This document shows, piece by piece, positions 24,880-38,200 of a DNA stretch of 64,000 bases. Every line of letters starts with the position of its first letter. The first letter of the stretch is position 1. The notes below the pieces were generated by a model. That model was not told the DNA's origin, ran no database searches, and saw only the letters and a program-made list of their open reading frames with translations. The stretch spans positions 1,210,501 to 1,274,500 of the forward strand of contig BRXU01000021.1 of NCBI GenBank assembly GCA_030267565.1, written 5' to 3'. This stretch comes from Pleodorina starrii. Taxonomy: Eukaryota; Chlorophyta; Chlorophyceae; Chlamydomonadales; Volvocaceae. Both the position numbers and the translations under genes were made by a program.

Positions 24880-25320
24880 TGCTAACATGCTACTGCTGGC
24901 GCCACCGTCGCCGCTGCCACCGCCTCCGCGGAGCTGGTCCGCAGCGACCTCGACGCTACGACGCAGCATGCGCTCATCCACTGCGTACTCAAGAGCTCCT
25001 CCACAGCGACTTCGCCGAGGATGCCGCAAGGAAGTGGGAATGGGACCTCGCTCCCAGCCTTGAGGGCCATCAGCTGCCCCCATCTGTGCTATCTGCTATG
25101 CGGCAAGCCGGTGGGCACACACCTGCCCGGTCTGTAGTCATGCGGCAGGGCGTCGGCAGGGCCCAGCACGGGCCGCCGCAGCTCCGCTCTTGACCTCCGG
25201 CGCCAGGCCTTACGGCAGCTGGTGCTGGCGTCTATGGACCGCAGCGCTTCCGTCACCATTGCCGTCGGTTTTGAGCTACAGGCTGGTTCTGGGAGGGCCG
25301 TACTGGTCCAGTGGCTGTGT
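24880..25320 (+). pseudogene. Frame-broken coding-like sequence
   Basis: Codons from 24901 in frame 1 have strong G/C third positions and read ATASAELVRSDLDATTQHAL. At about 24994-25000 the sensible reading shifts to frame 0 (ELLHSDFAEDAARKWEWDLA), which stops at 25191. From about 25186 it is back in frame 1 (LDLRRQALRQLVLASMDRSA). No splice pair I tried reconciles the frames. A decayed gene is the simplest reading; an assembly indel near 25000 or an unrecognised short intron is possible. The protein family is not recognised. Confidence 0.3.
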
Positions 25321-26253
25321 AGTCTCGGTCCCCAACGCCCATGCACATGCTGGTCGCCGCGCCAGCTTGGCCCTCGCCGGGCCGTGCGGAGACTGCCTTC
25401 CGGGCGATGTGGCTGGTGCCTGCGGCGCCGCCAGTGCCGCACCGAGCTTCTGTCCGCTTTGCCCAGGGCTTGTCGGCGCCGCGGCGGACACGCAAACTTC
25501 TCCTATAGGAGCGTGAGCCTCGTGAGCGCTTGCTGTGGTGGCCCGCGGGTCACCGTTCTGCGAATACGCGGTTCGAGCAAGCATGCAATCCTGCTCAAGG
25601 TCTCTCATGTGTTTGTAGATGGATTTGTATCAGGTGGTTGTCACTGCCGTGCTGTTTGTATCAGGTACTCTGCCCTGCAGGTACTGGTGTCGAATTGCAG
25701 GACCCTGTCTCGTCTCGTAGGCTCTACCTAGGAAAAGAACACATAGCTTGTTCTACATCTTGTGCGCCCGAATCGTGACGCGCTGACAACGTGCCCTACT
25801 GCCCTTGCTCAAAAATACGGATTTCGAATCCATGCGAATCAACCTGGAGACTCCGCATCCCAAGTTCTGCCTTGGCAATCCTACCCTTAGTGATAATTTA
25901 TTCAAGGATTAACCTTCGGTGGGGCTCAAACTATTACCCCAAGTGGGAGAAATGTTTAAAATATGTTGTGCAGACAACTTGCCCACATGCATTTTCCCAA
26001 GGGGGTTGTAGGAGAGTTAATTTATTGCACTGAATGCCAGATTCTTGACACCGACCGCGCGCACTCTTAGCTGAGAGCATTGGTGGACAAATCGGCGCAA
26101 ACTGCGACGCGGTTCCCCACGCGGGACATGTAAAACTTATGAGCAGAACACTTCAGGGCTATATGAATTTCTGGACGTGAGCAACGGCCTCATCGGGCTG
26201 GACACCATCCGCTGTGGGTCGTCATCAAGTCGGGGGTTCCTTTTCGGCCAGCC

Positions 26254-29200
26254 ATGGATGGCTCTGGATTATCAGGAGGGTGAGGATGTCCAAATTCAGC
26301 TCCATAATATATGGAAGTCTTTCGGTGGGCCATCCTGCCACTGTGTGCGCCCGCGCAGGCTTGGTCGCTATGCGAGCCCGTATCATACACGTACTGCTCT
26401 CCTATGGCGCTCACGGAACATGCGCATCATCCGAGCTGTGCCAGCATGGAGAAACAACAACACAGTGGTGCGTTTGACAGCTAACTTCCCGTGCGGACAT
26501 ATACCCATGTGTTACCGCATGGCTCGAGTTGCGCTTACAATCAGAGCCCACCCCATTTGCAGGCATGCAGGAGAACTTTGGGTGGACGGAAACCCGTATC
26601 CCTTGGCGCTACCGACAAGCAAACCCCGGGTGAGGGGCTGAGGCTTTAGAACTGTTAACCCAACCAAGTCTGCTCCTGTTAAGACTGCCCAAGCGTTTGC
26701 TCCGTGTCACGGCTTGCGCAAGCAAAGCAGCCGTCAGTGCATGCCGGTATGTGGGGTGCTAATGTCGTGGCTCTTGCGATGCCCCCCTCCGTTGCAGGCA
26801 CATCGCCGTCCGGCGCAGCGTTCTCGAAGTACCTCCATGCGGTGATACAGAAAGATTACGCGGTGGGGTATCTCTGCCTGGCGATGCTTAGCAAGGGCAC
26901 GACGGCCCTGTGGGCCACGCTGGAAGTGCTATCGCATATACAGACCAACAAGGTGCGCCAAGTCCATGGTGATCATCTTGCGTGCGGCACGCGGTGCCTT
27001 CGGCAGCGAGTGCCGCCTGACTTGAGGGGACGGCTCCACACTTTCATCGCGTTGCGCGAATATGTTCACTCCTGCCCAACGCGCGGAATGCTTTCCTTGC
27101 GTGCCCGGGAATTTCTGCTGCAGTGCCATCGTTTCTTGTTGGCGTAAGCTGGTAGGCACCTTCGTGAGCCCAGCGCCAAACTGAAATTCCTGATCCAAGC
27201 TGGGGCAATTTACGCCTTATCTGAATTGGGGAGCATAGCATACAAGAAAACTCGATCCTTGAGTATACGTTTCCAAGAGTGTCGGACTATCGACCCGGCT
27301 GAGCCGGTACCCGCCGTGTACCATTCTGTCACTCCGCTTGCCCCGCCAACAGGCGCAATCCAACCCGTCCAAAACGACCTCATCCGGCCCAGTGCTTGCC
27401 AAGATCCTCGAAGAGCTATCCGTACCTCGACAGTTCGTCGACCAGGTCGGCGCCAGTGTCGTACTTCCGAGCGTCGAGGAACTGGCGGACATTCTCCACC
27501 TGCCACACATTCATCACGAGAGCAACCCTGCCGCGAAGGCGCCAACTCCGGCTGGTGCATCGCGCTCGGATGCCACATCGGCCGAGCCCCAGCAGGGTGA
27601 CCCGCTGGACGGCCTTACATTTTCAACGGGATCACCACCTCCCAGTGCTGGTGATGCAGGCGGTGGCGGCGGCGATGGCAGTTCGACGGACGCTGCGGCA
27701 ACCAAGGTCATCCCGGGCAATCCGGAGCCCAGCTGCGGCGGCGGCAGCGGTGATGGTGGTGAGGGCCGCGGCAGCAGCGGCGGCAACGGTAACGGTAACG
27801 GTGGAGGCGACAGTGCGAACAGCAATGACGATGGCGGGGAGGAAAGGCCTCAGCCTGCGGAGTCGGCGTTCCGTTCCCAGCTGTGGATGGCCGTGGCCAT
27901 CTCCCTTGCGCTGGTTATCCCGCCCAGCAGCCTGATGGCGCTGCTGCTGCACCTGAGCCGGCCGTTACTGCAGCCACTTCAGGAGCGCCACCCGCGGCCG
28001 CGCCTCGCGCGCGTCACGCCCCGGAAGCGGCGGTTCGTGTTGTTGCAGCACGCCGCGACGCAGGCCCTGGACGGCAGCGAGAGCTTCCTGCTGCTCAGCC
28101 CCCGGAGCGTTGCAGCCACACTGCTTTTTCCGGCGGCCTCAGATGAGGCGGCGGTGGCACCGGCGGAGGCGGACGATGACCTACAGCGGGCTATCATGCA
28201 TGTCGCTGCGGTGGTGCCGGGCATAGCTCAGCTGCCCAGTCTGCCGCTCAATGCTCAGCTGACCGGCCTGGCAGAGGCGCTAACGGCGGCCTACGAGCGG
28301 GAGACCCGGCTTGCGGCGCGGTTGATCACCCGTCGGGCCGTGAGTTATGCGCTCAGTAACGAAAAGGTGCGGCGAGGCCCAACATAACAGTGCTTCACCT
28401 CGAGTGGCTGAATGTGTTGCCTTACGGGCGAGAGCGTGTGGTTACGCGGGGGCACTGCGTGGAGGTGTGTGCTGTTTCTTAAGGACCTTTGCGTTGCGAA
28501 ATCTGCTGTGGCTTCTTCCTGAAAAACAGTGCTTCCCTTCGGGCCGGTCAGCAATAGACACACTGGGACAGCGCGGCGGCTCGTGTTTGACATATGCCGC
28601 TTCCTGCTTCATGCCTTTGCGTTTGCGTCCTCGATGCTTTGAGTGTTTTATTCGGCTCACGCCTGGTTGCCTGTGCTGTACGCCCCACCAGATTTGTGAG
28701 TTGACAGCCACGCTGGGCGAGTCCAGTCGAGCCCTGGCGCTGTCTAAGCAGCGTCTGGAGGCCATCTCGTGCAGCATGGAGGCTCTGCATCAGGACCTGG
28801 ATCGCGACGTCTCGCTGCTGTGCGCACAGCTGCAGGGCGTGTCCGAGCACCGAGACGCCCTCTTGGTACGCTGCGACCGCCTGGTGTTCAGCTTGCTTGG
28901 ATAAGTGACTGTTTGCTCATCGAAGTACCCATTCGTGTGTTGTGACGACCCATCCCTCTTGCCGACGGGTTGATCCTACGCAGGACGTGTTTTGGCGTGC
29001 GTCCAGCGCGACACTCTGTTTTCCGCAACCGTGCCTAGGTCTTAGGAACTGATCTTCCCCAGGGGCCGCGCTTGCCTTCCTTTCTCGTCCAGTTACCCCG
29101 ACACCCAGCACATACTGCCGTCCTGAAGACACTTGCAGACCTGAAAATGCGGAAATGCTTGCATTCCCGGCGTTGATAACAGGCTGAGCTGGCAACCAGA

Positions 29201-32200
29201 TGTTCCGAAATGGCCGAGGCGACGGCGGCACGAGAAAACGTGGAGGCACGTCTCCAAGAGGCCGAGGCGGAGAACCAGGAGGTGCAGGAGCGGGTGCTGG
29301 AGCTGCATGCGCGCCTGGACGAGTCGGACGCGTGCGCGCGGCTGGCCATTCAGGAACGCGACCAGGAACGCCGTCGCACCAACGAGCTGACGTCGCAACT
29401 CAAGAATGCCGCACGGTTCGCTGCTGCGTTGGAGGTAGGCGCGGGTAGGCTTGCCGCAGTGTCAGCCGTTTGGGTGCGTCCTGATCAGTCTCATGCATGC
29501 GGCAGGAGAGGCGGTGTCCGCCTCAGTGCGTTATAATCACCTGCAGTCACTCTTGACTTCCCAACATTACTGACAGGCTTACCCAGTAGTCCTGACCTTG
29601 TCAGCCCGAATAAACTGCCTTGGAATGAGTTTTGCTAGAGAGCGGCGACCACGCGCCTGATGTAAGCTCATCCCTGGGCTCTGCCTGCAACCTGCCTTTC
29701 CACAGGGAGCAATGTCCGCCCTGCCCGATTTACAAACGTTTGCTGACGATACGGAGATATTCTCGGACGTCGGTGCCAGTGATACCGCACCAGATGTCGA
29801 GCTCGTCCACGGCCCGTCCCCACTGCCAGTGCTTAATGACGACGGCAGCAGCAGCAGTGGGGTGGCCCTCACCTCTCCTCTGCGCGCCGTGGTGCTAAGC
29901 GCACAGCAGCGCGCGTCCGAGCTCCTACAGCTGCAAAAGGAGAGCGCAGCGCTGCAGCAGCAGGTGCACGACCAGGCGGCCGCGCACGCCGTCCATGCCC
30001 TGGCGCTGGCCTGCGCGCAGCAGGAGGCAGCGGCCCTGTGTGGCGACGTGGCCCGACTGGAGGAGCAGCTTGCGCAGGCCATGGACACGCGCCGCGGCCT
30101 GGAGGCCGACTTAGCCGCCGCTCAGGCCATGCTGGGCGTCCTGCACGACCGCCTCCGTGCATCTGCGGAGGACCTCGCGGCCGCGCGGCAGGCCCAGTCA
30201 GACGCCGAACTGCAGCTCCAGGCCGAGCGTGCGTCGCTCGGCGCCCAGCTTCACCTTAGTCAGCAGGAGCTGGCAGCGTCCCGAGCGCACCTGCAGCACG
30301 CGCAACACCACGTGGCGGAGGCGCTGGCGGAGAAGGCCACGCTGCGGCAGCACCTCGCGATGGCACAGCGGCAGCTGCAGGCAGCGGAGGCGGAGGGCAC
30401 GCTCCACAGCGACCGCTGTCGCGCGGCCGAGGAGGCGTCCTCGGGGCTCGCGAAGCAACTGGCGGACGTGCAGGCGGAGCTGACCGCGTTAGCGGCAAAA
30501 CTGCAGCGGGCGCAGGCCGATGCCGGTTCGGCACTAGCTGCAAAGGCGGGGCTGGAGGCGTACGTTGCGGAGCTGACTCGCGTGCAAGAACAAGCAGCCG
30601 CCTGCGCCGCGTCGGCGTCCGAGGAGCTGCGGACAGAGCTCGCTGAGCTGCAGGCCCGACTTGACGATGCACAGGCGGGCCGGCGCATAGCAGAGGAGGA
30701 GGCCAGCGGACTACGCGACCGGGTCGCAGAACTGGAGGCGCAGCTTGCAGCGGCGGAGGCGGCAGCGGTGTCTGCTGCGGATGCAGAAGCACAGCGCGTG
30801 GCGGAGCTGCGTGGTGAGCTAGACGCCGCCACGGCGGCGCTCCAGGACGCTCAGACAGCCGTGGCGGCAGCCCGTAGCGCAGAAAAATCGCAGACTGCCG
30901 CGGTCCAGGTCGCCATGGCGACTATCGTGGGCCTGCAAGCCACCATTGCGCATCTGCAGCAATCTCTGTCGTCCGCCGAGCAGGAGCTGCAGCAGCACCA
31001 CGCCGAGGCTGCCGCAGCCGCTGCCGCCAGCGCCGCGCATGCCGCAAAGCTGCTGCACGACCTGCAGCAGCGCGATGCCCTGGCGGCGGATCTGCACGCC
31101 AGCCTTGCGGAGGTGCAGGTCCAGCTGGGCCAGGCACGGGCGGACGCAGACTCCAAGGCGAAGCTGCAGGCGGACCTTGCGGAGATGCTGCGGGAGCTGC
31201 AGCTGCAGCTTGGGATGGCGGAGGCTGTGGACGTGGAGGCGGCCGGCCGGCGGGACGCGCACGCGAGCGACCTGGCACAGCGGTGCGAGGCGGCCTGCCG
31301 CGCTGCGGCGCACCTGAATCAGCGGCTCGACGCGAGCGAGGCCTCTCGGCGGGAGCTCTTGGCCCAGATGGCGGTAGCGGAGGCGGAGCAGCGGCGGCTG
31401 CAGGCTGAGGTAGCGGCTGCGGAGGCGGACCGGTGCAGGCTGCAGGAGCAGCTGCACGCCGCCGGTGAGACGCGCGGGTTGCTAGAGGCGCAGGTGGCGG
31501 CGGGCGAGTCGTCGTTGAGCGAGCTGAAGGCGCGATTGCACCGCGCGGAGGAGGTGCTGTCGGAGGCACTGTCGCAGCTGTCAGATGCGAACAGCGCGGT
31601 GCGGCTGCTGCACCAGCGTGCGGCCGTCGGGCCAGCCCCTTCGGAAGTGGATCAGCGCCAAGAGCCTGCACCCACCGCACACGCCGCCACCGACATGACG
31701 GCGGCGACAGAGGAAGAGGAAGAGGAGACGGCGCGCAGGGAGGCTGACAACATGTGTAAACAGTTGGTTGCCCGGCTGCAGCAGCTGCAGAGCAACATGG
31801 ATCTGGCGGAGGCGGCGTCGGCGGACGAGCGCAGTCGCCACGCGTCACAGCTGGTGGAGCTGCAGCAGCGGTGCGAGGACGACAGGCGGTCGGCAGCGGT
31901 GCTGCAGGGCCAGCTCACTGCCGGCGAGGTGGCGCGTCAGGAGCTGCAGGCCCGCCTAACGGCCAGCGAGGTGGCACGGCAGGAGCTGCAGGCCCGCACC
32001 GAGGAGGCACTGGCGGAGCGGCAGCGGCTCACGGCGGAGGTGGAGGCGGCGCAGGTTGAGCTGGCCGAGCTGCGGGAGGCGCTGGACTCCGCCGCCGACC
32101 AGAGACAGCGTCTCGAGGAGGAGCTTGTGGCCAGCAAGGCCTCTCGGGCGGACCTTGCGGAGCGTCTGCATGCCGCCGAGGCGGCTCGCGCTGACGTGGT

Positions 32201-35200
32201 GGCGCAGCTGTCGTTTAGCAGCTCAGCGCTGCAGCTGCTGCAGCAACACCTTGAGAGCGCCGACTCCGAGCGCCTGGACCTGCAGGCCCAGCTGGGAGCG
32301 CTCCTGGAAGACCGCCGGGAGCTGCAAGACCAGTTAGGCTCCAAGATGCAGGAGCTGCAGAGCTGCGTGGACGCGGCGGAAGCGGCGTCTGGGGAGGCTA
32401 GTCAAGTCCTTGCCGCGCGGGTGGCCGAGCTGGTACAGCGGTGTGAGGTGGGCGATGCGGTGGTGCAACGGCTGCAAGCCCAGCTGGCTGCCAGCGAGGC
32501 GGCGAGACGGGAGCTGTCGGAGCGGGCAACGGAGGTTGCGGTAGCGCGGCAGGCGCTTACGCAACAGGTGGCGGCTGCAGAGGCGGCACAGAAAGCGATT
32601 GTTCTGCAGGCTGCGGAGGCGGCCGAGGCGGCGCAGCATGCACTGGGTGTGGCGCTGGACTGCACCGACGCGGAACGCCGGGAGTTACAGGCCAGGCTTG
32701 CAGACGGGCAAGTTGTGCAGGAAGAGCTGCGGCAGAGGCTGGAGGGCAGCGAGGCGGAAAGAGTGGCGGTGGCAGACCAGCTGGCGGCTTCCAATGGCAC
32801 GTTGGCTGTCCTGCATGTGCGGCTGGAGGAGGCCGACCACGAACGGCAGGCCCTGCAAGCCGGACTTGACGCATCTCTGGAGGAGCGGCGTGGCCTGCAG
32901 CGTCAACTCTCTGAGCTTCTCCTGCAGGCCCAGGGTGGCATGGATGCAGTGGAGGCGTCGGCAGTGCAAGCTGATGCGTTGCGTGCGGCTGAGGCGGAGG
33001 AGCTACGGCAGCGCTGCAATGACGCCGCGTGTTACGTGTTACAGCTGCAAGCTCAACTGTGGGAGGGCGAGTCGGCCAGGCAACAGCTGCTGCAGCGGCT
33101 GGCGGAAGTGGGCAGCGAGCATCAGGCGCTGCTAGTGCGCCTCACCACGGCAGAGACAGAGCGACAGCAGCTGAGGGAGCGGGCGTCGGCCGCTGAGGCC
33201 GCGGTGCAGGAGCTGCCGGACCAGCTGCGCGCTGCTGACGAGGCACAGGCGAAGCTGCACGCCCAGCTTAAGGCTGGAGAGGTGGAGCGCGGCGAGCTGC
33301 GGGCGCGGCTGGACAGCGTGGAGGCGGCGCGCGCGGAGGCGCAGGCGCAGCTCTCAGACGCGAGCCTGGCTCTGCGCATGCTGCAGCAGAACCTTGACGG
33401 CGCCGACGCCGAGCGCATGGCACTGCAAGCCCAGTTAGACGCTGTGGCTGCCGATGCGCGCGGCGTGCAATCGCACCTGGCCGCGCGGATGCTGGAGCTG
33501 CAGGCGGCGATGGCGCTGGTGGAGGCCGCCGCCGGCCGCACGGACGCCCTGCAGGCCGCCCAGCGTTCCATTCTGGAGCTGCAGCGAGATGAGGGCTGCC
33601 GTGCGACGCTGGAGTTGCAGGGTGACCTCGCCGCCAGCCGGGCGGCACAGCAAGAGCTCCAGGAGCGTGTCGCACGGGCCCAGGCCCGGCAGGACGCGAT
33701 GCAGGAGGAGCTCGACGCCGCGGGCAGGACCCGGCAGGCAATGGAGGCGCGCGCCGCGGACGAGGAGGCCGTGCGTGCGGAGCTGCAGGCGCGGTTAGCA
33801 GGGACGGAGGCTGCACGGGCGGAGACGCTCGCGCGCTTGGCCGACGCCACAGCCTCCCTCGCGGCTCTGCAGCACCGCCTGGACGCCTCGGACCACGAGC
33901 GAGCTGAGCTGCGAGACCGCTGGGCAGCATCCGCGGCCGCATGCCAGGAACTCCAGGTGCAGCTGACGGCCGCCAACGCCGCGCGTGAGTGCGATGCGCA
34001 GCGCCTGGAGGACGCTGAGGCCGCGCGGGAGGGGCTGGCCGGGCAGGCCGCAGCGGCTGAGGCGGCGGTTTTGGAGCTCCGTGTCGCTTTGGAAGATGCG
34101 GAGACAGAGCATGCCGCCCAGGTGGAGGGCCTGCGCTCTGAAGCCGCCGCGGGGCGTAACGCAGCGGCGGCACAGCTGGCGGAGGCGGGTGAGGTGCGGC
34201 GGGTTCTCCAGGAGCAGCTGGCGGATGCGGAGGCAGCGCAGGACGAGCTGCAGGCGCGGCTGGCCGCCGCGGATGCGGCGCGCGCAGAGCAGCGGTCTCA
34301 GCTTGCGGCCAGTGCAGCGGCGCTCCACGCGCTGCAGGAGCAGCTGGAGGGGTGGGAGGCCGCGTGCGCCACCACGCAGCAGCAGCTGGCACGGACGGAC
34401 GACATTGCGCGGGAGCTGATGACGCAGCTGGAGGAGTCCGAGGCGAGGCGGCTGGAGCTGCAGGATCGCCTGGCGGCCACTGAGGCGGCCTTTGCCGAAC
34501 TGCAGGCGCAGCTGGCGGATTCACAGCGGGAGCGTGACGGTCTGAGCGTGCGGCTGGCGGAAGCGGAGAAGGCACGCAGCGGGCTGCAGATGCAGGTGCA
34601 CCGGTTCCGGACGCAGCTGGCGACAGCGACCGACTCGGCGGTCATCCGGCGCATGACCAACGCCACCGCGATTCAGGAGCAGTACGAGCGGCTCAGCGAG
34701 GAGGTGGCAAGGGAGCGGCAGGCGACGCGGGCGAGGCAGGAGGGCATGATGGCGGAGATTACCGTGCTGCAGGTGCGTGTTGCATGTGCCATGTGTGAAA
34801 GGTTTGGTAACGAGGGGCGTGAGGCTGTGTCATTCCCTGACGGCAACACTTGTTGCTAATGTTCTTGCTAGTGTGGCCTGTCCTCTGGTGACATTGTCAC
34901 CAAGGACAGAGACACCTGCACACCTGCTTGCACAGGCAGCCAGCTAAGCGAGTTGTCTACTGCTCTGTGTCACCGCAGGAGGCCGCCGATCAGAGCACAG
35001 TCCGCGCCACCGTCCGCATTGCGCTTGCCCGAGCCTGCCTGCGCGCCGTCGAGGAAGAGCGCCGCAGGCTGCATGAAGAGATGCAGCTGCAGATGCAGCA
35101 GCAAGCCGTGGCATGCCGTGCGGTGGATGCACGGGGCCCCGCAGACGAGCATTACCTGCACTTCATCTCGCCGACACGAAGGACGACATCTCAGACTGGC

Positions 35201-38200
35201 CCCAGTGACGGTGGTTTCATGGTCGCGACCGCTGCCGCTGCTGCTGCCGATGTTCGGGGTCACCGGCGGCGGTCTAGCGACAGGGTGGCCTCCCTGGGCG
35301 GCTTCCTGCACCATGCTGACCAGGAGACAGGGGTGGACGGCGCCACGGCGGGTGCCACCACCGCACCCGACGTCACAACCCCTACTGCCGCCGCCAGTAC
35401 CGGCCTGTCCCAAGCCACGGACTACCACCAGCAGGTAATCTGCCCCGGGTGCTAGGTGGGCCGTCTAATTTTGCCGTGCGATGCAGCACGCAAAGCTGCT
35501 GACCTGGCCATCATCATGGGCTGAGAAAACTACGCACACTTGTTGACCTGACACCCTTTCAGGTAGAGGCAGAAGTGTGCTGCATGGGCCCGTCGGGTTC
35601 CGAGTTGCATTTCGCGTCGTATCGCACCGTACTTGATATTGCATAACCCTGAACCGCGTGAAGGCAAGTTTATTACCATTATTAGTGGTAGTCACAATCC
35701 GGGTTGATTATGTGTTGGGCCAGTCTTTTGTTTGTTACAGGGCCAGTCGTCTTTCACGTTTGACCCGCTGTGCCCCCCCGACTGCTACTACTTGGCCCAT
35801 GCAGCTGGAGGACGTGCGGCAGCGGCTGATCGAGCTGCGACCCCAGACCGCCAGGAGTCTTGCAGCAGTGGATGCGGCCCTGGAGGTGCCATCCTCCTTT
35901 GTCGACATGGTTCAGTCGGCGGTCGCGAGCGCCTCACCGCTGGTGGCCAGGCAGCAGGCTGCACGGGTGAGTAGAGAGCTTGTATGTGGCTTCAGGAAAG
36001 GACCAGGGACAGTCTGCACGTCAGCGATTGCAAACATCAGGCTTCCTTCCCGGGCCCGGCCCGGAATCAGTACCACGGCCGTGCCGTGCTTGCCGCTTCC
36101 TGTCCCCCTTGCACTTCAACACGGTGTTGTACGCAGGGACAGCGCGGCCTGTGTTGCCGGCCTGTTATTGCGCAGCGCATCCTTGCTGCCGTCAGTCCCG
36201 CAGCCGACCCCACTGACCATCTTTTTCCAACGCGTGTTACAGAGCCGCGCGACCCCGTGCTGTGCACCGCCTTGCATCTTCTGTCGCTCGGCAGGCCTCT
36301 CGCCTGGAGCAGCGATCTCGCGACCTGCTGCGGGACTCGTTCTCAATGTTTCCTGACCTCGGCAGCCTGGGCAGCATGCTGGAAACCAACAATGCGGCAG
36401 GAAGCGCCGGGACCAGCGCGGGAGGTGCGGCGCCGGGTGGAGCCGGGCCACGGGCCGGCAGTGCCCCGCGGCAGGAGACAGTGCAGGTGAGGCGCGTGCG
36501 GGACGACCGCGCTAACTCGTGTAGGCAGTCGCTACAGCCGCGCCATTATCGACATACTGGGTTTTGCTGACACATCTGCACCCCCATATTCCGAACCTGG
36601 TGACAGCCTGAACCTCACGATGTACCTTTCGTCACCCATCTCGCTTGTCTCGCCCCAGCAGGGCCGCCTTCCGCCCGCAGTGCCCTTTAGCACCCCTGTC
36701 ACCGATTATCGCCAGTCCACCTTTTCTCGTGGCTGTGGGTCGCGCTACGCCACGCCCCCTGTGGCGGCCGATGTCATGTTCAGTCCCGCCACCGTCGCCC
36801 TGCCGCCGTCGTCCCTGCCAATCGAGGAACAGCTGGCGATGCTGCAGGTGAGCAGTGTTGTAGCCGGGTTAGGATGGGAGGGCCGCAGCGGAGTAACCGT
36901 GTCAGTCTTGGCAAACGGACACAGTAACACTTTACCGAACACATCTGCGACCCTGCCGTTACTAAACGGATTGCGATCACGCTGCTGCCGAAGCAACCCA
37001 GACCAGCCCAGACGGGCAAAAACGCGCGACAGCTAAACAAGGCCACGAGCGCCCGGAAGGCGCGACCCGAAGCTGAGGGAGGGTCGGGGCCGCGATGGTT
37101 GGGTTTACTGGACAATCAAAGGCAAATGCATTGGGGCGTCTCGCGGGACCCTGCATGCGAAAGCGTTTACTCTCGGGGCCTCCGCCTAGTGGCTCATTAC
37201 TAACCCTATTGGCCGCCCCCAGGACGAGCTGAACAAGGTGGAGGAGACTGGGCGGCTGCTGGGGGCCAGGCTGGATGCGGCCTGCCAGTCGCCCTCCGCC
37301 AGCATCTTGGAGACCGTCACCGCGCAATTCCAGCATGCGCACAGCCACCAAAAGGACCAACAACCACAGGTGAGGTGGCTGGTGGTGCGATACCCCCACG
37401 GTGTGGGGGTGCGGACATGGTATCTCACAATGCAATTTTTCCAGTACGATACGGATTTCACTGTGACACGAGAGTTACAAAGTCGTGACCCGCCCGTGCC
37501 CACGTGCCGTGCCTTTTTCTTCCACATTCATGGTTTTCACAACCACACCCCGTAACTCAATGGGCCACCATGCAGAAGGACACATTCTTCCGTCGGAGTG
37601 CCGGTCGGTCGCCCCTAGCGCACGACGCGCTGTGCCCGGATCCGCTCATGCAGCTCGAATCGGACGTGGACCCCACGCCGCGCGACGCCAACGCCGTGGC
37701 CGCCGCCCTGGCGGCCCTGCGGGACGGCATCCAGAGCGTCATCGCCGCACAACAGCAGCACCAGCAGCAGCGACAACACCAGGCCTTCGCCCCGGCCTCA
37801 CCATCCCAGCATTCCCTAATCGGCCTTCCCACGGTCGCCGCCGCCGCCTCCATGAGTGTGCTGCTGGCCCACGTCCAAGTCCTGGAAGACTACCTGCTGG
37901 GCACCTCCTCACTCCTGCCCACTCCCACCGGCATGTTGCTGCAGCTGCCGCGCAGCCCCGCGGCAGGACAGGCGAGATACGCGGCCCCAGCCGCCAAGCC
38001 CGGCGTCGGCGGCGCTGCTGGCGGCGTCAGAATCGGCGGCGGCCGTGCTGGCGGCGGCGGCGTAGGCGCGTACACTGATGGCGGCTCCACGCCGCACGAG
38101 CTGCCCTCCCCCAAGACCGAGGCCAGCAGCGAGCCCATCACCACGCCCAGTGACTCGCCGCTACTGATGGCCACTGACTCGCCCGCGCCGCCCGTCACCG

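Larger units (their letters stand above)
22676..26253. other. Intergenic region between the two coiled-coil genes
   Basis: No intact gene is supported. It contains the 3' flank of gene A, an R1 repeat at 23341, a TGTAA at 24712-24716 (a distant candidate poly(A) signal), and coding-like but frame-broken sequence near 24880-25320. GC content falls after about 25800. Confidence 0.5.

Noticed and set aside
35738..35970. An alternative exon start at the TTACAG before 35742, giving GQSSFTFDPLCPPDCYYL
   Set aside because: That frame does not continue into the coiled-coil-like LEDVRQRLIELRPQ sequence, whereas the acceptor at 35804 does so in phase 0. It could still be an alternative splice form.
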